Shown here in pieces: positions 18,370 through 28,417 of a stretch of 64,000 bases of DNA. The notes under the pieces are model-generated. The model saw only the letters and a program-made list of their open reading frames with translations. It ran no database searches and was not told where the DNA came from. Numbering within the stretch: the stretch's first letter is position 1; every line of letters begins with the position of its first letter. This DNA comes from Neoalteromonas facilis. Its GTDB lineage: Bacteria; Pseudomonadota; Gammaproteobacteria; Enterobacterales; Alteromonadaceae. The translations under genes were made by a program, and so were the position numbers. The DNA lies in contig NZ_PEAY01000002.1 of the NCBI RefSeq assembly GCF_002807665.1, positions 310,001-374,000 of the forward strand. The letters are read 5' to 3'.

Positions 18370-20910
18370 GTGATCCAAGAATCTCTCCCGATTGCCCAGC
18401 ATTTAACAACAATAGCCAGCGAATTGAGGTCAAATAATGTCATTCTGACCGCTGCCCCGGGCGCGGGTAAGTCGACACTGCTGCTGCGCTATTTGCTACT
18501 CAACTTTGCGCTTGAGGGAAAAATCATCGTGCTGCAACCGCGCCGAGTGGTCGTGCGTGCGTTGGCAGCTTACATTGCAGGATCTTTAGGCGAAGAGGTT
18601 GGCCAACGTGTGGGCTATCAAATTAAAGGTGAGCGCAAAGTCAGTGCTCAAACACGTCTGGAATTTATTACCGAAGGGATCCTAGCGCGGCGCTTGCAAG
18701 CTGATCCTGAGCTTTCGGGCACGGCCCTAATTGTGTTTGATGAGTTTCACGAACGCAGTATCCACAGTGACTTTGGATTGGCACTTGCCATCGAAGTGCA
18801 ACAGGCACTGCGCGAAGATTTACGTTTATTGATCATGTCGGCGACGCTTTCTACCGCAAGCTTAAAGCCGATTTTACCTGATGCCACCCATATTGGCGTT
18901 GAAGGTCGTCAGTTTCCAATTGAATACCATTATCGAGCGATTCCTACACAACCACTGAGCGTACAAGGTTTGGTGAGTGTCATTTTGGCCGCGGTAACAG
19001 AGCATGAAGGTGATGCTCTGGTGTTTTTACCCGGTAAACGCGAGATAGACGATGTTCTGGAATGTGTATTAGGTTGCTTAGCTGAACAGGGGATAGATCA
19101 GCAAGTTTTGTGTCTCCCACTGTATGGAGCGTTATCCAAACAACAACAGCAAGATGCGTTGCGACCAGCGCCTGAATCAAAGCGAAAAATTATCCTGGCA
19201 ACGAACATCGCCGAAACCAGTTTGACCATAGATGGCGTGAGGATCGTGGTTGATTCAGGTTTAGAACGCAGTGTTACGTTTTCTTTGGCTTCTACCGTCG
19301 AAAAGATGCAAACACGCCGCATTAGTATGGCATCAGCCGATCAACGTGCGGGTCGAGCGGGACGCACGGCACCGGGTGTTTGCTATCGCCTTTGGAGCAG
19401 CGAACAAAATGCGCGTTTAGTTAAGCAAAGTGAGCCGGAGATATGTCAGCGAGATGTTAGCGATATTATGTTACAGGCGCTTTCTTGGGGAGCGTCGCTA
19501 AATGATCTACCGTTGCTGACACAACCCTCTGAAGGGCAGCTACAATACGCGATTCAAGTGTTAAAAGCCTTAACGGCAATAGATGAGCAAGGCAAGTTAA
19601 CTGCACATGGTCAAGCCATGGCGAATTTCCCCTTGGATGTGCGTCTAGCACACATGCTGCTTACCATGAAAGGATTGCACCCAGATAACAGCAAAGCATT
19701 ATGGACCGCAGCCTGTACCGCGTATGTACTTAGTGAAGGCGAGCGATTCCCCTCCATTTGGATGAACGATATTGCACACAGTCGCCTGGTTAGTTCAAAT
19801 GCGGCAAAACATAGAATTAAGCACTTTTTGCAGTTGCTGGATGTGAGCTCAAAGCCGCAAGAACTTTCACAAATGGCAACGGAGTGGATTGCGCAAAGTA
19901 TCGCGTTAACTTATCCCGACCGAGTGGCAAAGCGCGTCAATGACACAGAATATAAGCTAGCCAATGGCAAACGGGCATCTCTGGCATCAGACAATACCGT
20001 TGTTCAAACAGAATGGTTGGCGGTCGCACAGCTACTCATGACAGCATCGGGTAAATTGCTGATCACTTTGGCACACCCCATCGAATGGTCGTGCATAGAG
20101 GCGCTTTTTGAAGCGCAATTAAAGCAAGATGAAGATATTGTGTGGCATGCATCACAGCAAAGATTTGGGCTGCAACAAAGTATGCGTTTAGGTGACATCA
20201 AAGTGAATAGTCAGCCGATGGGGGCAGAGCAGATCGCTCAAGCAGAGTTACAACAGGCTTGGCAGAAGCAGATCGCGCTTAAAGGCATAGATTGGTTACC
20301 GTTTAGCGATGCAGCCGTGCAAACATTAAATCGCATACGCATCGCAAAGCGGGTCTGTACGCGCCAAGATCTGGCGCCATTTCCAAACGTTGATGCGCCA
20401 TCATTGCTGGCTTCGCTGGATAGTTGGTTATTACCTTATGTGGGGGATGTGCTGAGTTATAAAGCACTAAGCGGATTAGACTGGTCACAACTCATGTTAA
20501 ACCTATTGGATTGGCAACAGCAGCAATGGCTGGATACGCATTTGCCCAAACGTTACCACATGCCCAATGGCGACACGTTATCCATCGCGTATCCTGTCAT
20601 TGGTGATGACAATGAACAGCCCATTAAAGCGCCGTTGATTGCAGCCCCCATGCAGTGGTTTTACGGGTTTCAGCAATCACCAACGATTGCCGAGGGAGCC
20701 CTGACATTGCAAATCGAGTTGCTTTCGCCGGCTAAACGAGCGCTGCAGAAAACGCAGGATCTAGCGGCGTTTTGGGGCAGTGAAGCGTACCAGCAAATCA
20801 AAAAAGAAATGAAAGGGCGTTATCCGAAGCATTTATGGCCAGATGATCCGGCGAATACCGCCCCAACCAAAGTAACGAAAAAACGTATGCAACAAAACGC
20901 AGATAAGTGA
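18370..20910 (+). CDS. hrpB: ATP-dependent RNA helicase HrpB
   Basis: 846 residues, slightly longer than E. coli HrpB. The start is a GTG at 18370. Helicase motifs run in order: AAPGAGKST (I), FDEFHERS (II, DEFH), MSATLS (III), and QRAGRAGRTAPG (VI), followed by the HA2 and HrpB C-terminal domains (GRYPKHLWPDDP near the end). DEAH-box helicases of this kind unwind or remodel RNA; the cellular role is not settled, though HrpB is linked to mRNA handling. Its 3' end forms a terminator hairpin with the stop codon. Confidence 0.95.
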   Translation: MIQESLPIAQHLTTIASELRSNNVILTAAPGAGKSTLLLRYLLLNFALEGKIIVLQPRRVVVRALAAYIAGSLGEEVGQRVGYQIKGERKVSAQTRLEFITEGILARRLQADPELSGTALIVFDEFHERSIHSDFGLALAIEVQQALREDLRLLIMSATLSTASLKPILPDATHIGVEGRQFPIEYHYRAIPTQPLSVQGLVSVILAAVTEHEGDALVFLPGKREIDDVLECVLGCLAEQGIDQQVLCLPLYGALSKQQQQDALRPAPESKRKIILATNIAETSLTIDGVRIVVDSGLERSVTFSLASTVEKMQTRRISMASADQRAGRAGRTAPGVCYRLWSSEQNARLVKQSEPEICQRDVSDIMLQALSWGASLNDLPLLTQPSEGQLQYAIQVLKALTAIDEQGKLTAHGQAMANFPLDVRLAHMLLTMKGLHPDNSKALWTAACTAYVLSEGERFPSIWMNDIAHSRLVSSNAAKHRIKHFLQLLDVSSKPQELSQMATEWIAQSIALTYPDRVAKRVNDTEYKLANGKRASLASDNTVVQTEWLAVAQLLMTASGKLLITLAHPIEWSCIEALFEAQLKQDEDIVWHASQQRFGLQQSMRLGDIKVNSQPMGAEQIAQAELQQAWQKQIALKGIDWLPFSDAAVQTLNRIRIAKRVCTRQDLAPFPNVDAPSLLASLDSWLLPYVGDVLSYKALSGLDWSQLMLNLLDWQQQQWLDTHLPKRYHMPNGDTLSIAYPVIGDDNEQPIKAPLIAAPMQWFYGFQQSPTIAEGALTLQIELLSPAKRALQKTQDLAAFWGSEAYQQIKKEMKGRYPKHLWPDDPANTAPTKVTKKRMQQNADK

Positions 20911-20920
20911 TCTGCGTTTT
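20894..20920 (+). terminator. Terminator overlapping the hrpB stop codon
   Basis: AAAACGCAGAT-aagtg-ATCTGCGTTTT, 11-bp arms with a five-base loop, includes the hrpB TGA. The flanking A and T runs make it usable in both directions, so it can also serve the convergent transglycosylase gene. Confidence 0.8.
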
Positions 20921-20934
20921 GCCCCTCGGTGTAA

Positions 20935-22146
20935 TTATGACCCTGTGCTAACGTGTTGGAATTGCGCTGCAATATGTTGGCGAACCGTCGGGCTTGGGAA
21001 GCCATCGGCGATCAATCCCTGACTGGCTTGATAGGCTCGAATACCTGCGCGAGTAGCAGGCCCAATGATGCCATCGGCCCCGCCAACATCAAAGCCTAAG
21101 GCAATCAGCTGTTGTTGCATACTGCGAATATCCACTCGAGAAATAGCGGCGATATCGGGTAGGCGGGTCGCCAATGGTGCGCCTTTGACAATTCGGTCAG
21201 CCAAGTGTCCAACCGCAATGGCGTAAAATTCGGAATTGTTCCAACGTAAAATAATGGAAAAGTTTTGATAAGTTAAAAACTTCGGCCCCTGATGGCCTGA
21301 GGGAACACGCAGTGTTGCAATCAATTCACTGTCGGGTAATGGGTTGCCTTGCGCGTCGAGTACGCCGAGCTCGCGCCATTCATTTACGCTGCGGCGCTGT
21401 TTTTTACCGGCCAGTGAATAATCAAAGCCTTCAGCAAGCTGAACTTCACGTCCCCAACGGCTGCCGGGTTGCCAGCCTAACCGCGCAAGAAAGTTAGCGG
21501 CAGAGGCCAGTGCATCTTGCTCACTGTTAAACAGATCGATAGTACCGTCGTCATCGCCATCAATGGCATACTGGGTATAGGTTGATGGCATAAACTGGGT
21601 ATGACCCATGGCACCAGCCCAAGAACCTTTCATGTTATCGGGATTGAGTTTCTCGCGATCAACCAGTTTCAAAGCCAAAAGTAATTCTTGCGTAAAAAAC
21701 TGCTGTCTGCGTTGATCACAGGCAAGGGTTGCGAGTGAGTCGAGGATCGGCATTGTACCTTTGTAGCCACCAAAATTCGTTTCCAAGCCCCAAAATGCCA
21801 CTAAATAGTGCCCTGGGATGCCATGTTGGTGAGTTAATTGACGCAAAAAGTCGGCGTGCTTGGCAAGCATTTCACGGCCTTTGTTGATACGCCAGTCGTT
21901 CACGCGTTTTGAAAAATAAGCTGGAAAGGTTTGCACAAATTCAGGCTGGCTGCGGTCTAGCTCAAGTACACGTTGTTGTAGTTTAAACGATGGTATCAAT
22001 TGTTGCGTTTGCTCACTCACGCCTTGTTGTTTTGCCAGATCACCAAATCGAGATAAACACTGATCAAAATTAAGCGAATCGTTTGCCCACCCCATTGGGC
22101 TTGAGAAAAAAAGTGCAGCGGCTAAAGATGCAAGGGTTTTGCGCAT
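20935..22146 (-). CDS. Lytic murein transglycosylase (MltB-like) with peptidoglycan-binding domain
   Basis: 403 residues with a signal peptide (RKTLASLAAALFFSSPMGWA). The SLT-2/MltB domain contains the catalytic Glu in WGLETNFGGYKG and the MGHTQFMPSTY motif. Residues about 330-395 are a PG_binding_1 domain (LIALGFDVGGADGIIGPATRAGIRAYQ). It cleaves glycan strands to 1,6-anhydroMurNAc ends in the periplasm. No lipobox, so it is probably soluble, unlike MltB itself. It lies opposite mrcB, a synthase it could work with, across a 258-bp divergent gap. Confidence 0.9.
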   Translation of the reverse strand: MRKTLASLAAALFFSSPMGWANDSLNFDQCLSRFGDLAKQQGVSEQTQQLIPSFKLQQRVLELDRSQPEFVQTFPAYFSKRVNDWRINKGREMLAKHADFLRQLTHQHGIPGHYLVAFWGLETNFGGYKGTMPILDSLATLACDQRRQQFFTQELLLALKLVDREKLNPDNMKGSWAGAMGHTQFMPSTYTQYAIDGDDDGTIDLFNSEQDALASAANFLARLGWQPGSRWGREVQLAEGFDYSLAGKKQRRSVNEWRELGVLDAQGNPLPDSELIATLRVPSGHQGPKFLTYQNFSIILRWNNSEFYAIAVGHLADRIVKGAPLATRLPDIAAISRVDIRSMQQQLIALGFDVGGADGIIGPATRAGIRAYQASQGLIADGFPSPTVRQHIAAQFQHVSTGS

Positions 22147-22404
22147 TGACTACATACCCACAGTAGGTAAAAAAACGAATTATCATGCTACCTGAATTCA
22201 GGCGATTGCAATACCTTTGCGCGGCGTTTTTATGGATTATGTCGGTGACTAACAGATATCGCTGATTTGCCAACTCCATTAAGAGCTTTGAAATAAAGCG
22301 CAGAAGAAATGTTGTTTGCAATGCTAGGTTTCTCTGGTGGTGTGTTGGCACTTGAAGATCATGCCCGTATACTTGGGCACAACACATATCGTTGAGCAGT
22401 ACCA

Positions 22405-24792
22405 TTGGCCACACCAAACAAAAAAAAGCCGACCAAATCTAATAGTAAAAAGCCTGCTAAAGGCAAAAGCGCTTCAGTTAAAAAGCGTTGGTTTTGGCCG
22501 CTGTTATTTAAGTTGACGTTAGTCGCTATGGTCAGTTTGGGGGCTTACTTGTTTTATCTGGATGCCTCTATCAAGCATCACTTCTCGGGGAACAAGTGGC
22601 AGGTGCCGGCGCAAATATATGCACGCGCATTAACACTCAACGTTGAGCAAGAAATAACCCCGAATGAAATAATTGATGAACTGAAATTGTTAGGGTATCG
22701 CAATGTCGCGAGTGTCCAACAAAGTGGTGAGTATCGTTACGCTAACCAGCAACTGATATTCATGCGTAGAGCGTTCGATTTTGTTGATGGCAGCCAAGCG
22801 GCTCGCTTGATCCGTATTACGTGGAATGGCGCTCGGATCAGTGAAATCCAAGAGGCACTGCCGAGACAATTCACCTTTAATTCAGCTCAACGAATAGCTC
22901 AAATACGCTTAGAGCCTTGGTTAGTGAGTCGCTTAGTCAGTAGTCATCGAGAAGATCGGATGTTGTTGGACATTAAAGAAGTGCCACCTATGCTGATCAA
23001 TGCGTTGACCTTAATTGAAGACAAAGACTTTTATAAACATCATGGTGTTGCACCGCTGTCTATCTTACGTGCGTTAATTGCAAACTTAGCCGCGGGGCGC
23101 ACGGTACAAGGGGGCAGCACGCTCACTCAGCAGTTAGTTAAAAACCTGTATCTAACCCGAGAGAAGTCGATTGTCAGAAAGGCCAAAGAAGCGCTAATGG
23201 CTATTGTGATCGATGCTCGATATAGCAAAGACCAGATCTTAGAAGCGTATTTAAATGAAGTGTTTGTGGGGCAAAACGGCAGCCTAGGCGTACATGGATT
23301 CGGTCTTGGCAGCCACTTCTATTTTGATCGACCGATTAACGAACTCAACACGGCTGAAATTGCGTTATTAGTGGGCTTGGTTAAAGGTCCGTCTTACTAC
23401 AATCCTCGGCGTTATCCTGAGCGCGCAATGGAGCGCCGGGATCTGGTTCTAAAGGTTCTATTTGAGAACAACGAACTAAATGCCGCCGAATATGAGCAAT
23501 TGGTGAATCAGCCGTTGAATATTGCCATTGGCGCAAGTTTAGCCAGTGGCAAGCACCCAGCTTATATGGACCGGGTTAAACGAGAACTCAGCGAGATCTT
23601 AGCGTCGCCCGATATTCGCGAATCAGGTGTGAAAGTGTTCACTGGGCTGGATATCAATGCGCAACGACGTGCAGAGGCTGCATTAGCCAATTCCGTTGAG
23701 CAATTGATCACTCAGCGCAAGTTGTCCGATCTGCAAGGCGCAATGGTGGTGGTGGATATTCAAAGTGCTGAGCTTCGTGCCGTCGTCGGCAGTAAAGACC
23801 CTGCGTTTAGCGGTTTTAATCGCGCGTTAGATGCCTATCGTCCCGTCGGCTCTTTAGTCAAACCGGCCATATATTTAACCGCATTGGAGCAGCCGGCACG
23901 GTTTAACCTTGCGACGCCACTGATGGATGAACCGATCAGCATGGATGACGAAGGCGGGCGACAATGGCAGCCGCAAAATGCCGACAAGAAATTCCGTGGT
24001 CAAGTACCGTTAATTGATGCGTTGGTGAAGTCGTTGAATGTTCCAACCGTTAACCTTGGTATGGACTTAGGTTTAGCTAATGTGGCCGACACGCTGACCC
24101 GTTTAGGGGTGAAACGTTCAATCCGTCAGGTCCCAGCGTTGACGCTTGGCGCTATCGATTTGAGTCCTGCGGATGTCAGTCAGATGTATCAAACCATCGC
24201 CAATCAAGGCGTATATAAACCCTTGCATGCCGTAACCGCTGTGGTGTCCCCGAATAATCGACTGATGTGGAAACATGCCGATTTTGCTGAGCAGCGGGTA
24301 GATGAAGCGGCGACTTACTTAACCAATTACGCTTTGCATAAGGTAACCACTGAAGGCACGGCCAAACGTATTCGACAACAATTTAGCAGCGTCAATATGG
24401 CAGGAAAAACCGGTACGACTGATGATTACCGAGACAGTTGGTTTGCCGGTTTTGATCGCAATATATTGGTTACAACCTGGCTGGGCGATGATGACAATGC
24501 ACAAACGGGCTTGACCGGGGCAAGTGGTGCTTTGTCGGTATTTATCGACTATCAGAAACGGCAAGAGCCTAAGTCACTCTCTAGACGCTTCCCGAATGGA
24601 TTGGGCATTGCTCATTTTGACCCAACCACGGGGGATGTCAGTGTTGCTGGCTGTCAGGGGACCATTAGTGTACCCGCGATTTTAGATGTGCTGCCACCGC
24701 CTCAGGTTGGATGTGGCGGAGAGCCAGCTCCTAAGCCTGCACCCAAAAAAGACGAAAAGAAACCGTGGTGGAAACGGATATTTGGTGAATAA
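22405..24792 (+). CDS. mrcB: Penicillin-binding protein 1B (class A bifunctional)
   Basis: 795 residues from a TTG start at 22405. A lysine-rich cytoplasmic head precedes one membrane span (about 31-52), then a UB2H-like domain, the glycosyltransferase domain with EDKDFYKHHG and the GGSTLTQQLVKN motif, and the transpeptidase with SLVK (GSLVKP), SLN and KTGTT motifs. The tail is Lys/Pro-rich. It polymerises and crosslinks peptidoglycan, with LpoB as the activator of UB2H in E. coli. The leader before the TTG contains nested inverted repeats (22341-22387). Confidence 0.95.
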   Translation: MATPNKKKPTKSNSKKPAKGKSASVKKRWFWPLLFKLTLVAMVSLGAYLFYLDASIKHHFSGNKWQVPAQIYARALTLNVEQEITPNEIIDELKLLGYRNVASVQQSGEYRYANQQLIFMRRAFDFVDGSQAARLIRITWNGARISEIQEALPRQFTFNSAQRIAQIRLEPWLVSRLVSSHREDRMLLDIKEVPPMLINALTLIEDKDFYKHHGVAPLSILRALIANLAAGRTVQGGSTLTQQLVKNLYLTREKSIVRKAKEALMAIVIDARYSKDQILEAYLNEVFVGQNGSLGVHGFGLGSHFYFDRPINELNTAEIALLVGLVKGPSYYNPRRYPERAMERRDLVLKVLFENNELNAAEYEQLVNQPLNIAIGASLASGKHPAYMDRVKRELSEILASPDIRESGVKVFTGLDINAQRRAEAALANSVEQLITQRKLSDLQGAMVVVDIQSAELRAVVGSKDPAFSGFNRALDAYRPVGSLVKPAIYLTALEQPARFNLATPLMDEPISMDDEGGRQWQPQNADKKFRGQVPLIDALVKSLNVPTVNLGMDLGLANVADTLTRLGVKRSIRQVPALTLGAIDLSPADVSQMYQTIANQGVYKPLHAVTAVVSPNNRLMWKHADFAEQRVDEAATYLTNYALHKVTTEGTAKRIRQQFSSVNMAGKTGTTDDYRDSWFAGFDRNILVTTWLGDDDNAQTGLTGASGALSVFIDYQKRQEPKSLSRRFPNGLGIAHFDPTTGDVSVAGCQGTISVPAILDVLPPPQVGCGGEPAPKPAPKKDEKKPWWKRIFGE

Positions 24793-24836
24793 ACAAGTGG
24801 GTGAAAGTTAAATCCAAAGTGCTCCATCACCCAAGG

Positions 24837-26045
24837 TTATTCAATCGCACTGACGTTCACACCGTCACTGATTTGATTATTGGGGTGCAGAACGTAGGTG
24901 TCACCTTCAGCAAAACCTGACAATATTTGTGCATCCGCACTGTTTTTTTGCCCCAGCGTAACAGTACGCTTTTCAGCAATGCCATTTACAACCGCATAGG
25001 CAGCCCAGGCATTTTGTTCACGAAACAGCGCACTGATGGGGAGCGTTATCACATCGTGTAATTCCTGCAGCACTATGGTTACGTCAACTTGGTAGCCATG
25101 ACCCAAGCGTTCGCGTTCTGCATAATCACTGGTGAAGCCAACAATCACATTAACCCGTTGTTCTTCAATACCTAACGCAGATACCTTTTTAAAACCGACA
25201 GGCTCTATTCGGGTCACTTTGCCGTGTAGCGGTTTAGCGTCGCCCCAATTGCTGATGATCGCCGGTTGTCCAACTTGAACTTTAACGGCGTCAAACGACA
25301 GTAAATCGACAACCACTTCTAATTGACGTGGATCACCGACTTCAACTAGAGGAGTGCCAGCCTCTACGACACCGGCGTTCTTAGTGATGACAGTTAGCAC
25401 TTTGCCGTCAATCGGCGAGGTGATACTGACACATTCACACTCACTGCGTTGCACCGGCTGTGAGGCTGGAGAAAGCAGTTGCGCTTTTGCTCGTGCCAAT
25501 TCAAAAATACGCATTTGCAGTGCCGCTTGAGCAGTCGCTAACTCTGCGCGAGTGGTTTTATATATGCGCTCGGCAGCATCTAAGTCTCTTTGTGACACAC
25601 TGCCATTGATGCGTAGCTCGCGCATGCGGTTACGTTCTGCTAACGCGTATTCTAATTCCGCTTCAACCTGATTGACTTGGGCTTGCGCTAATTGTTGTGA
25701 CGAGGTTGCGGCTTCAACATCAGCTTTAGCTTGTGCTTCTGTGCGAGGGTCAAGAAATGCCGGATCAATCGGTTCAATGCTGGCGATCACCGTATTCGAT
25801 AGTGTTACATTGTCGCCCACATCGGCATCAATACGACGAAGGTGTCCGGTGACGGGAGACGACACAATAAAGGTATCGTGTATGCGGGTTTTGCCATCAT
25901 CGGTCAGTGTGACGGCAAGGGAACCTTTTTGAACACGCCCTAGGTCTGTTAAAACCGGTGTTGGTATAAAAGAATAACCAATCGCTATGACGATAGTGAG
26001 TCCAATAACACCCCATAAAATATGACGAGAATGTCGGGTATTCAT
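24837..26045 (-). CDS. HlyD-family periplasmic adaptor of an ABC exporter
   Basis: 402 residues. One N-terminal membrane span (about 8-26) is followed by a barrel-sandwich lipoyl domain split by a coiled coil (about 85-190), then beta-barrel segments (VRIEPVGFKKVSALGIEEQRVNVIVGF). This is the adaptor architecture of MacA/DevB-type exporters. It is the last gene of a three-gene unit, three bases after the FtsX-like permease stop. No outer-membrane channel gene is nearby. Substrate unknown. Confidence 0.87.
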   Translation of the reverse strand: MNTRHSRHILWGVIGLTIVIAIGYSFIPTPVLTDLGRVQKGSLAVTLTDDGKTRIHDTFIVSSPVTGHLRRIDADVGDNVTLSNTVIASIEPIDPAFLDPRTEAQAKADVEAATSSQQLAQAQVNQVEAELEYALAERNRMRELRINGSVSQRDLDAAERIYKTTRAELATAQAALQMRIFELARAKAQLLSPASQPVQRSECECVSITSPIDGKVLTVITKNAGVVEAGTPLVEVGDPRQLEVVVDLLSFDAVKVQVGQPAIISNWGDAKPLHGKVTRIEPVGFKKVSALGIEEQRVNVIVGFTSDYAERERLGHGYQVDVTIVLQELHDVITLPISALFREQNAWAAYAVVNGIAEKRTVTLGQKNSADAQILSGFAEGDTYVLHPNNQISDGVNVSAIE

Positions 26046-26048
26046 TGT

Positions 26049-28415
26049 TTAATCCCTTGTTTTCAATACTTTAATTAAATCTAAGCTATCTACACGGCGA
26101 CGAACAATCGCAGCAGAAATTGTTGCCGCCAGAATCACCAGTGCAGTGGCTAAACCATAAGTTGATGTTTCGATGTAAAGCGGTACACGGAACATCTCGG
26201 TGTCAAAGGCGGTAGCCATGGAAACCACGAGTAACCAACCGGCGAGGCATCCGAGAGGCAAACCCACAAGGACCAAAAACATGACTTCGCCAAGCAGAAT
26301 ATAGGAGATCTCACCTTTGGAAAAACCCAGTACCCGTAGGGTCGCTAACTCTCTAGCGCGCTCTGACAATGCAATTCGGGTACTGTTGTATACAACGCCA
26401 AACGCGAGGGTACTGGCAAGCAGTACAAACATACTGATAAACACCATTAAGTGCTCAATGATGGCGGATTGAAACGCCTCATAAGCGGTTTGTCGCAGCA
26501 TCACGGAAGATATTTTGGGTGTGCTTTTCAGCGCACTGAACAGTGCATCTTGTTGGGTTTTGTCGATAAGTAAATTAGCGTACTCGAATCGCGGCGATTC
26601 CTTCATCAAGGCGTTAAGAGAATGAATATTAATAAACGCGGGCATACCAATATAGGTCTCAAATAAAGCGACAACCGGCAGTGTTAACTGCTGTCTACTG
26701 CCTTCGAGCACGTCAACATTCAGGATGTCGCCTTTGTTCACCTTAAGCTTTTGCGCCAAGCGGGAGGATATCACTAAGCCAAATTCGGGCACTGCAATTG
26801 CTGTGCGCTGTGCATCATCATAAATAGGTTGTAAATGATTGGAGGGCAGAACCGCACTTATCGCACCGCGATGGGTCACATTGGCGTGATTAAAATCAAC
26901 CGAAATCATGCGCATAGGTTCAGCTCGCATAACCCCTGGAAGGTTGCTCACATCATGTAGCGTGGCCATATTGACCGATTCAGGCATACCAATCATGACG
27001 TCCTGACGTTGCGCCTCAAAGAAATACACGCGCGCGAGATGGTCAAGCGAATCGGTCCACTGCAAATTCATGATAATAAGTCCGCCAGACATGGCAATTC
27101 CAGCACAGGTGAATAGCGACCTCACTGGCCAGCGGCGGATCTGTCTCAGCGCGATACGGGTAGGTTGATCCATCCATTTTGTCAGCGCTGCAAATAATGA
27201 AAAAGATTGTTTATAAACAGGCGGCGACGGTGGTGTCATTGCTTGAGCAGGCGGCAAGGTTGCTGCTTGTCTCACGGCAGAAAGAGCACCAATCATCACG
27301 GCACCCACACAGACTACTCCGCCTAATGATAAGGACGAGAGGCTCGGACGATAGATCAGCAGCGGGAATTTAAACATTTCGGCATACATGACGGTATTCA
27401 TGCGTCCGAAGGCTGCACCTAACATAGCCCCGATGACCCAACCTATCAGGCATATCAGCAACACCATCTTGGTGTAGTGCCAAATCAGCTGAACACGGCT
27501 GTAACCAAAGGCTTTTAATAAGCCAATCTCGGTTCGTTCAGTGGCGATCAAGCGAGATAGCACCATGTTCGTCAGGAAAACCGAGACTAAAATAAAAATG
27601 AACGGCAGGATTGTCGCCATGGTGCGCTGCTGCTCGATTTCATTCATCACAAACCAATTCGAAAGTTGATCATCTCGACTGATCGCGCTCACCCCCCCAT
27701 AGGGCGCTAAGATGTTATCAACTGCTGTGAGGACTTCACTCAAGCGAGCATTGAGCATAAGTTTGATTGCGACCGCATTAAACGCGTTTTCTAGGTCAAA
27801 TGCGGCTTCAAGTGCTTCACGATTCAACCACATAACGCCAAATCGCTTGTCATCTGGCATCAGCGATCCGGGCCCGATGCTGTAGATGAATTCCGGGCTT
27901 AGTGCGTATCCGACAACTCTAAATGAGCGCTTTGTTCCATTCAGCGTCAGGCTGATGGTGTCATTAATGGCTATTCGGTGCGCTTCGGCGAAGGATTCAT
28001 TGAGAATGATTTCGTCGTTTGCGTTAGGCGATAGCCAGTCCCCTTTGCGCAACACCAATTGATTAAGGCTGGCTTTGCCTTGGGCCGGAGCTGATACAAC
28101 TTGGCCAACAACCGGCTCATTAAAGCCAACGATATCGACATTGGCATATTGTGTGATACGGGGTTGTACCTGTGCCACGCCGGGAATATTCCTCAATTCA
28201 GCAGAGAGTCTTTCAGGGGCTCGTGTGGCATAAGCAAAGACATCAGCGAATTGGTAGCGTTGGTAATAGGCGTCAGTGGTTGCTTTGAGTGCATCCACGG
28301 TGGATATCGACATAACAAGCGTGGCAACGCCTGAACCAATTACTAGCGCAATCGCCAGTACTTGTCCGCGCAAGCGCCATAAATCGCGTAATAACTTCTT
28401 ATTGAGCGGCGTCAT
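26049..28415 (-). CDS. FtsX-like ABC transporter permease (MacB/DevC type)
   Basis: 788 residues. The architecture is two repeats of FtsX-type permease: an N-terminal span (about 15-40) then a large periplasmic domain, three spans near 270-390, then a second span near 440 and periplasmic domain and three final spans (about 670-775). Such permeases move lipids, peptides or lipoproteins through mechanotransmission rather than a channel. The start ATG follows the ATPase stop by two bases, so the two are co-translated. No duplicated ATPase domain, so it depends on the partner. Confidence 0.87.
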   Translation of the reverse strand: MTPLNKKLLRDLWRLRGQVLAIALVIGSGVATLVMSISTVDALKATTDAYYQRYQFADVFAYATRAPERLSAELRNIPGVAQVQPRITQYANVDIVGFNEPVVGQVVSAPAQGKASLNQLVLRKGDWLSPNANDEIILNESFAEAHRIAINDTISLTLNGTKRSFRVVGYALSPEFIYSIGPGSLMPDDKRFGVMWLNREALEAAFDLENAFNAVAIKLMLNARLSEVLTAVDNILAPYGGVSAISRDDQLSNWFVMNEIEQQRTMATILPFIFILVSVFLTNMVLSRLIATERTEIGLLKAFGYSRVQLIWHYTKMVLLICLIGWVIGAMLGAAFGRMNTVMYAEMFKFPLLIYRPSLSSLSLGGVVCVGAVMIGALSAVRQAATLPPAQAMTPPSPPVYKQSFSLFAALTKWMDQPTRIALRQIRRWPVRSLFTCAGIAMSGGLIIMNLQWTDSLDHLARVYFFEAQRQDVMIGMPESVNMATLHDVSNLPGVMRAEPMRMISVDFNHANVTHRGAISAVLPSNHLQPIYDDAQRTAIAVPEFGLVISSRLAQKLKVNKGDILNVDVLEGSRQQLTLPVVALFETYIGMPAFINIHSLNALMKESPRFEYANLLIDKTQQDALFSALKSTPKISSVMLRQTAYEAFQSAIIEHLMVFISMFVLLASTLAFGVVYNSTRIALSERARELATLRVLGFSKGEISYILLGEVMFLVLVGLPLGCLAGWLLVVSMATAFDTEMFRVPLYIETSTYGLATALVILAATISAAIVRRRVDSLDLIKVLKTRD

Positions 28416-28417
28416 GC

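Noticed and set aside
24796-24836. GGGTGA/TCACCC pair between mrcB and the HlyD gene
   Set aside because: Only six pairs with a loop of over 20 bases and no T-run.
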